8,874 bases of DNA from Candidatus Magasanikbacteria bacterium RIFCSPLOWO2_02_FULL_44_11. Its GTDB lineage: Bacteria > Patescibacteriota > Patescibacteriia > Magasanikbacterales > GWA2-37-8. The stretch lies in the NCBI GenBank assembly GCA_001783035.1, contig MFQK01000035.1, positions 1 to 8,874 of the forward strand, in the 5' to 3' direction. Of the stretch, positions 5,627 to 8,874 are shown piece after piece; the first letter of the stretch is position 1, and every line of letters starts with the position of its first letter. The notes under the pieces were generated by a model. That model worked only from the letters and a program-made list of their open reading frames with translations. It did not search any database and had not been told where the DNA came from. The position numbers were made by a program, and so were the translations under genes.

Positions 5627-6513
5627 ACGCTGATATAAAAAATAAACTATTAAAACAAATATCCGTTAACTTCCCAGAAGTACATTGGAAATCCGCAAGG
5701 TATATTTCTTCTGGTTTTGATAATGATGTGATTATCTTAGACAATACGACGGTTTTTCGTTTTCCTAAAAACAGCTACTCTAGAAAAATATTGAAGGACG
5801 AGGTCGCATTGTTGGCTTTTTTAGCTAAACAGATTAGCACTTCTTTGCCAGTGTATAAATTTATCGCTAAAAATTATTCGTGTGGCGGTTATCCAATGAT
5901 CAAAGGCAGTGGCTTAACTAAAAATAAATTCAAAACATTATCTGCTACCCAACAAAGGCATTTAGCCATGAAACTCGGCACATTTTTAACAGAGCTTCAT
6001 ACTATTCCAGTATCTAGTATCAAAAATTTCAACCCAAGAGAACGATACGCAGAAAAAGAGCTTAAACAGCTATCAAAAGACGCTACAAAATATTTATATC
6101 CAGCATTTTCTTTAAAAGAGAAAGGCGTTTTTAATTCTTTTTTTACAAACCTAGACTTTATTTTTAAACAAATACATAAAAAGGTATTGGTGCATGGGGA
6201 TTTTTCAAGCGACCACTTTATAATAAATCAAAAAAATGAATTGACTGGCATTATTGATTTTACAGATAAAGCAATCCATGATCCTGCTTTTGATTTTATT
6301 TTCTTATGGGAATTTGGTTCTTCATTTGTAAGACTTGTATATAAATATTACGCAGGCTCGCAAAGAAACGGCATTTTAGAGCGTTCAAATACATACGGGC
6401 GAGCTAGTGCAATTTGGAATATGATACAAGCCAAAAGAAAAGGCAAAATGAGTTATAGCAATTGGTATAGACGATTTAAATATTTACACAATCTCTCGAA
6501 AAATGAAATTTAG
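5623..6513 (+). CDS. APH-fold phosphotransferase (kinase)
   Basis: A 296-residue protein of the aminoglycoside phosphotransferase/choline kinase-like fold. The N-lobe has GFDNDVIILD (31-40) followed by FRFPK (45-49), matching the nucleotide-loop and lysine region, and E60 as a likely partner. The C-lobe has the Brenner-type catalytic LVHGDFSSDHFII (189-201) with D193, and GIIDFTD (209-215) with the metal-binding D212, then DPAFDF (220-225). It should phosphorylate a small molecule or sugar with ATP or GTP. The substrate cannot be read: the fold includes drug-resistance enzymes, macrolide kinases and housekeeping kinases. Starts on ATGA overlapping the M23 stop and ends 11 bp inside the next gene. 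Soluble, with no targeting signal. Confidence 0.87.
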   Translation: MNADIKNKLLKQISVNFPEVHWKSARYISSGFDNDVIILDNTTVFRFPKNSYSRKILKDEVALLAFLAKQISTSLPVYKFIAKNYSCGGYPMIKGSGLTKNKFKTLSATQQRHLAMKLGTFLTELHTIPVSSIKNFNPRERYAEKELKQLSKDATKYLYPAFSLKEKGVFNSFFTNLDFIFKQIHKKVLVHGDFSSDHFIINQKNELTGIIDFTDKAIHDPAFDFIFLWEFGSSFVRLVYKYYAGSQRNGILERSNTYGRASAIWNMIQAKRKGKMSYSNWYRRFKYLHNLSKNEI

Positions 6514-7333
6514 TATCTTCGGAAACAATCCAAATACTCTAAAACAAGAACTGGAAACAATTTACCAGTCTTTTGATAATGAAACCCGCAATTTTCAGCT
6601 ATTTGTAAATATTTATGACTACATGGAAAAGCTGAAAAATCCCATATTGAAAGACAAAATAAAGGAATACAAAAAGGCCACCGAAAAAGGCTTGTCGGAC
6701 ATGAGCAAAAGCAAAGCGTTAAACGGACAAGAATGTTCAAATGACGAGCTAGAAAACGACCTAGACAGTATTTTTGACTCTGTTGATGTGGTTTGGCCGT
6801 ATGTCGTACTGCTTTCAATAACCGAGGTAATGAAAAAACATAAGAACAAAGAGCCTGTTAAGTTCAAGGAAGTGATTGATAATAATTTCACTAAAAAATA
6901 CCGCAAATTTTTTGATTTCCTGCTGTATACTCTGCACGAAGATATAATGGAATATCTGGACGAACTAACATTTTTAAAAGATCACAAATCAGACAAAATA
7001 TTTTTTGATAAAGATAATAGTGTATTGTATATCAAAGGCAAAAAGGTTAAGATAAAAAGAAAAGCCGACTTGCCGTTAGAACACTACATTTTAGAATGTT
7101 TGTTTGATCAAGATGACAAAACCGTTGAAGTATATTATAAGGATGTTGCCGAGGAAAAACTGCGAGAACTAAATTATGACAGCTCGACCGACTGGAAAAA
7201 ATATTATAGTGCTTGCGAACGATTACAAGAAAAAATCCGAGAAGACGCACAAATTGCCGACTTCCTCATTTTTACCACCAATAAAACTGGCAATGTAAAA
7301 ATCAACCCCGATTACCTCCCTCTTATAGGCTAA
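6503..7333 (+). CDS. Unrecognised protein, possible C-terminal winged helix
   Basis: I do not recognise this 276-residue protein as a known family. Residues 1-165 are mostly predicted helix, rich in Lys, Glu and Asp, with a short hydrophobic stretch (VDVVWPYVVLLSIT, 93-106) too short and polar-flanked for a sure membrane helix. Residues about 175-276 (SVLYIKGKKVKIKRK, then PLEHYILECLF, later SACERLQEKIRE and a final beta-like FLIFTTNKTGNVKI) resemble the strand-helix-helix-hairpin order of winged-helix DNA-binding domains, such as response-regulator output domains. It could be the operon's regulator or a partner of the kinase; both are inference. The start overlaps the kinase by 11 bp with no separate ribosome site. 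The operon terminators follow 65 bp downstream. Confidence 0.8.
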   Translation: MKFSIFGNNPNTLKQELETIYQSFDNETRNFQLFVNIYDYMEKLKNPILKDKIKEYKKATEKGLSDMSKSKALNGQECSNDELENDLDSIFDSVDVVWPYVVLLSITEVMKKHKNKEPVKFKEVIDNNFTKKYRKFFDFLLYTLHEDIMEYLDELTFLKDHKSDKIFFDKDNSVLYIKGKKVKIKRKADLPLEHYILECLFDQDDKTVEVYYKDVAEEKLRELNYDSSTDWKKYYSACERLQEKIREDAQIADFLIFTTNKTGNVKINPDYLPLIG

Positions 7334-7397
7334 ATATTCCACCATTCGCCATTACTATTCTGGCTTAATTTAGCCCAATTAAAAAATTCCACCAAAG

Positions 7398-7428
7398 CTT
7401 CCATGGATAACCATGGAAGTCTTTTTTT
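7398..7428 (+). terminator. Intrinsic terminator of the 2H-M23-kinase operon
   Basis: A perfect 9-bp stem, CTTCCATGG (7398-7406) with CCATGGAAG (7411-7419), loop ATAA, is followed by TCTTTTTTT. This is a textbook rho-independent terminator 65 bp after the last operon gene. Confidence 0.85.
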
Positions 7429-7437
7429 ATACAGTAC

Positions 7438-7461
7438 CCGCATAATTTTGTGCGGTTTTTT
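7438..7461 (+). terminator. Second terminator-like hairpin
   Basis: CCGCA (7438-7442) pairs with TGCGG (7451-7455) around an 8-nt loop and is followed at once by six T. The stem is short, but the T-run and the tandem position after a stronger terminator support a back-up role. The small ORF begins immediately after it. Confidence 0.5.
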
Positions 7462-7614
7462 GTGTTTACTTTCCCCGAACAACTACGGACTGACTGCAAG
7501 GCATATTTCAAAGAAAGATGTCATGTTGAGATTTCCGACGAAACCGCCGAATTATATTTGGATAGTTTAGCTGATTTGTACGAGTGCATGGAAGATATTT
7601 TAACGCCTGATTAA
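7462..7614 (+). CDS. Small hypothetical protein (50 aa)
   Basis: A 50-codon frame from GTG at 7462 to TAA at 7614. The product starts with FTFPEQLRTDCKAYFKERC, continues with ISDETAELYLDSLADLYECMEDIL and is acidic. It reads like a real two-helix protein: hydrophobic residues are spaced regularly and there is no low-complexity run. No Shine-Dalgarno precedes the GTG, the frame stays open upstream through the terminators, and there is no ATG before codon 43, so the start is uncertain and it could be a truncated remnant. It lies just upstream of the stem-loops and Rep gene, where small accessory or copy-control proteins are common; I cannot name a family. Confidence 0.45.
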   Translation: MFTFPEQLRTDCKAYFKERCHVEISDETAELYLDSLADLYECMEDILTPD

Positions 7615-7751
7615 CTTTTCTTTGGATAAAAGTAATTTGGCTTTTTGGCTGGCCGACCGGACAGCCAAAAAACAAATACTTTACCAAGGAAGTAATGGAT
7701 TAAAGTTTTCTCGCCCCGCCCAAACCTGCCTGATTTGGGCGAGGGCGAGAA
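7614..7751. other. Candidate rolling-circle origin: three stem-loops
   Basis: Three hairpins lie in 138 bp directly before the Rep gene. First, 7614-7633: ACTTTT/AAAAGT, loop CTTTGGAT. Second, 7642-7671: a perfect 10-bp stem TTTTTGGCTG/CAGCCAAAAA with a 10-nt G+C-rich loop. Third, 7708-7751: 9 bp (TTCTCGCCC/GGGCGAGAA) plus 8 bp (CGCCCAAA/TTTGGGCG) separated by a single bulged A, loop CCTGCCTGA. HUH Rep proteins nick single-stranded loops next to or inside their own gene, so this is the natural place for a double-strand origin. I recognise no exact known nick sequence. None has a clean T-run downstream, so they are less likely to be terminators. Confidence 0.45.
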
Positions 7752-7775
7752 CAAGGCTCACTCACTAACTGGATT

Positions 7776-7787
7776 ATATGTACATAT
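7776..7787. promoter_or_regulatory. 12-bp perfect palindrome upstream of Rep
   Basis: ATATGTACATAT is a perfect palindrome 40 bp upstream of the preferred Rep start and abutting the alternative TTG. Such a site could be an operator for Rep or for a dimeric regulator. AT-rich palindromes of this size can also occur by chance. Confidence 0.3.
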
Positions 7788-7826
7788 TTGGACGCAAAAT
7801 TAGACTATTATTTTAATTCAACAATT

Positions 7827-8708
7827 ATGATTGAAGTTTACGATTTTAAAGTGATTGTTTCTGGTCGTGAGATCGAAACTTATCACTACAAAACCAAAAA
7901 AATATTTCGTGGCTTTACAAAGAAAAAGAAGATTGAAGAAGTCGAGGCTGAGGTGTGCGAAAAAAGGGAAGAAAAAATCAGTCCCGAAGAATGGGCGGAA
8001 ATTGTCGAAGAGTGGGGTTGTGAAGAAGAAAAAGAAAAACTACACAGAGAACAAGCCGAGGCGAAAGAAAAGCAAAATCTAAAAACCCAATCGTCAATCT
8101 GTCGCACCCGAACAAACATAAGAAGACTAACAAACACTAACTCACATCTCAACAACTTTCTAACACTCACTTTTGCCAAATCCATGCCCAATCTCGAACC
8201 TGCCAACAATTTATTTCATTTGTTTATTAAACGGATTACTCGCAAATATCCAAATTTTGAATATATTGCCGTCAATGAATTTCAAAAAGACACTTATTTT
8301 GACGGGCGGATTAAGCCAGAGGGCGGATCAGTCCACTATCATTTGCTTTGCAACCTTGGGGCGAAATATACAACTAAAGAAGAGCTGTTTGCATGGGAAA
8401 GACGTTTTGCTTTGAAGTATTGGCAAAATGGATTTATTAAAATTAAGGAAGTAAGTCAAATTACGAATATGGGGGCGTACTTTTGTAAGTACTTGGGCAA
8501 GGATATGTTTGACAAGCGAATGTTTAGAAAGAAAAAGTTTTTTTGTTCTCGGACATTACAGCGACCAGTAGAATTAACTGGCGACAAAGCAATCAGTTTT
8601 TTCAATCGGTTTATGAAATCGACCAAACCGATCTTTGAAAAAACCTTTAAAAGCGAATATGTGGGCGAAGTTGACTATTCCGCCTATACACTTGAAAAAA
8701 TACCCTAA
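7827..8708 (+). CDS. Rolling-circle replication initiator Rep (HUH endonuclease)
   Basis: A 293-residue protein from the ATG at 7827; positions below count from the in-frame TTG at 7788, which would add 13 residues. It carries the three motifs of HUH replication proteins of the phage gpA / replication-associated (G2P-like) kind: motif 1 FLTLTF (124-129), motif 2 VHYHLL with metal-binding H183 and H185, and motif 3 AYFCKYLGKD with Y231 and Y235 three residues apart and K234 and K238. The Y-x-x-K-Y pattern suggests alternating tyrosines as in phiX174 gpA. These proteins nick one strand at the origin, stay attached through tyrosine and restart replication. Residues 40-100 are a highly charged Lys/Glu segment, probably coiled or flexible. 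There is no clear Shine-Dalgarno at either start. It suggests a plasmid- or phage-derived segment, free or integrated. Confidence 0.85.
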   Translation: MIEVYDFKVIVSGREIETYHYKTKKIFRGFTKKKKIEEVEAEVCEKREEKISPEEWAEIVEEWGCEEEKEKLHREQAEAKEKQNLKTQSSICRTRTNIRRLTNTNSHLNNFLTLTFAKSMPNLEPANNLFHLFIKRITRKYPNFEYIAVNEFQKDTYFDGRIKPEGGSVHYHLLCNLGAKYTTKEELFAWERRFALKYWQNGFIKIKEVSQITNMGAYFCKYLGKDMFDKRMFRKKKFFCSRTLQRPVELTGDKAISFFNRFMKSTKPIFEKTFKSEYVGEVDYSAYTLEKIP

Positions 8709-8725
8709 TATGATACTATATGAAA

Positions 8726-8856
8726 GCTAAACCAACACAATTTATATATCAGAAGATTTTATTATTTTTGTCCCCAAAAAGGGGCGGTTTCTGTCCGACA
8801 AAAATATCTTCTGATATTTGCGTTGGTTTAGCCAGAACCGTCCCTTTTTGTTTTTA
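8726..8856 (+). repeat. Interleaved inverted repeats, possible bistable RNA or mobile-element end
   Basis: Arm A (8726-8736, GCTAAACCAAC) is perfectly complementary to A' (8822-8832). Inside, arm B (8746-8757, ATATCAGAAGAT) pairs perfectly with B' (8806-8817), and 8764-8772 pairs with 8797-8805 across 9 bp. Arm C (8775-8793), in the loop of that structure, pairs with C' (8833-8850), outside it, over 18 bp with one bulge and one G-T pair; C' is followed by GTTTTTAAT. The order A-B-C-B'-A'-C' means the A/B fold and the C/C' fold cross, so only one can form at a time as simple hairpins. C/C' looks like a terminator with a long loop. The C motif also resembles repeats often seen near IS200/Y1-type transposases. 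Confidence 0.6.
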
Positions 8857-8874
8857 ATAATTTTACTATGAAGT

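Noticed and set aside
7788..7826. TTG at 7788 as the Rep start
   Set aside because: TTG is rare, has no ribosome site, and the 13 extra residues add no recognisable conserved element; the ATG at 7827 starts directly before the first predicted strand. Not excluded.
8726..8832. Integron attC site
   Set aside because: The ends do not match the RYYYAAC/GTTRRRY core pattern and there is no integrase or cassette array.
8720..8857. A 45-codon plus-strand frame starting ATG AAA GCT
   Set aside because: It lies entirely within the inverted repeats, has no ribosome site and its product shows no domain; the structure explains the sequence better.
1..8874. CRISPR array
   Set aside because: No regularly spaced direct repeats with unique spacers; the only tandem repeat has two copies 2 bp apart.

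Overview
The window is bacterial. Short intergenic gaps, several junctions without a clear Shine-Dalgarno, AT-rich genes with Asn/Lys-rich proteins, and this family mix suggest an uncultivated small-genome lineage such as Candidate Phyla Radiation/Patescibacteria. That is an inference: no ribosomal or other marker gene is present to test it. Composition changes sharply near base 1620. Sample lines to the left (the GNAT-ASCH gene) are about 53% G+C, while most of the rest samples at about 27-32%, so the AT-rich part may be a separately acquired accessory region.

Layout: (a) 1-278 holds two hairpins and no gene. (b) 279-1610, minus strand, is a long two-GNAT plus ASCH fusion with its own promoter, a structured leader and a terminator. 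(c) 1727-3987, minus strand, reads in transcription order abiEi antitoxin-like, abiEii nucleotidyltransferase toxin-like, pRiA4b ORF-3-like protein, stand-alone ASCH protein. It starts from a near-consensus promoter (4029-4057) that abuts a tandem 17-bp repeat (4058-4093). (d) 4094-4400 has no credible protein gene. It holds stacked perfect hairpins, tRNA-3'-end-like fragments in both orientations and a 19-bp terminator-like hairpin. (e) 4458-7461, plus strand, is a compact four-gene operon with a good promoter and two terminators: degenerate 2H phosphoesterase, leaderless M23 peptidase, APH-fold kinase, and an unrecognised protein with a possible winged-helix C-terminus. All three junctions overlap (4, 4 and 11 bp). 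(f) 7462-8708 looks like a replicon module: a 50-codon small ORF, three stem-loops in 140 bp, a 12-bp palindrome and an HUH rolling-circle Rep. (g) 8726-8856 carries interleaved long inverted repeats that form two incompatible structures, one ending in a T-run.

The AbiE-type toxin-antitoxin block and the rolling-circle Rep point to plasmid- or phage-derived DNA with stabilisation or defence cargo. The least explained part, and the best candidate for an undescribed system, is the 2H/M23/kinase/unknown operon. Its gene overlaps imply coordinated expression, but I cannot assign it a function from sequence alone. All family calls come from motifs read by eye.
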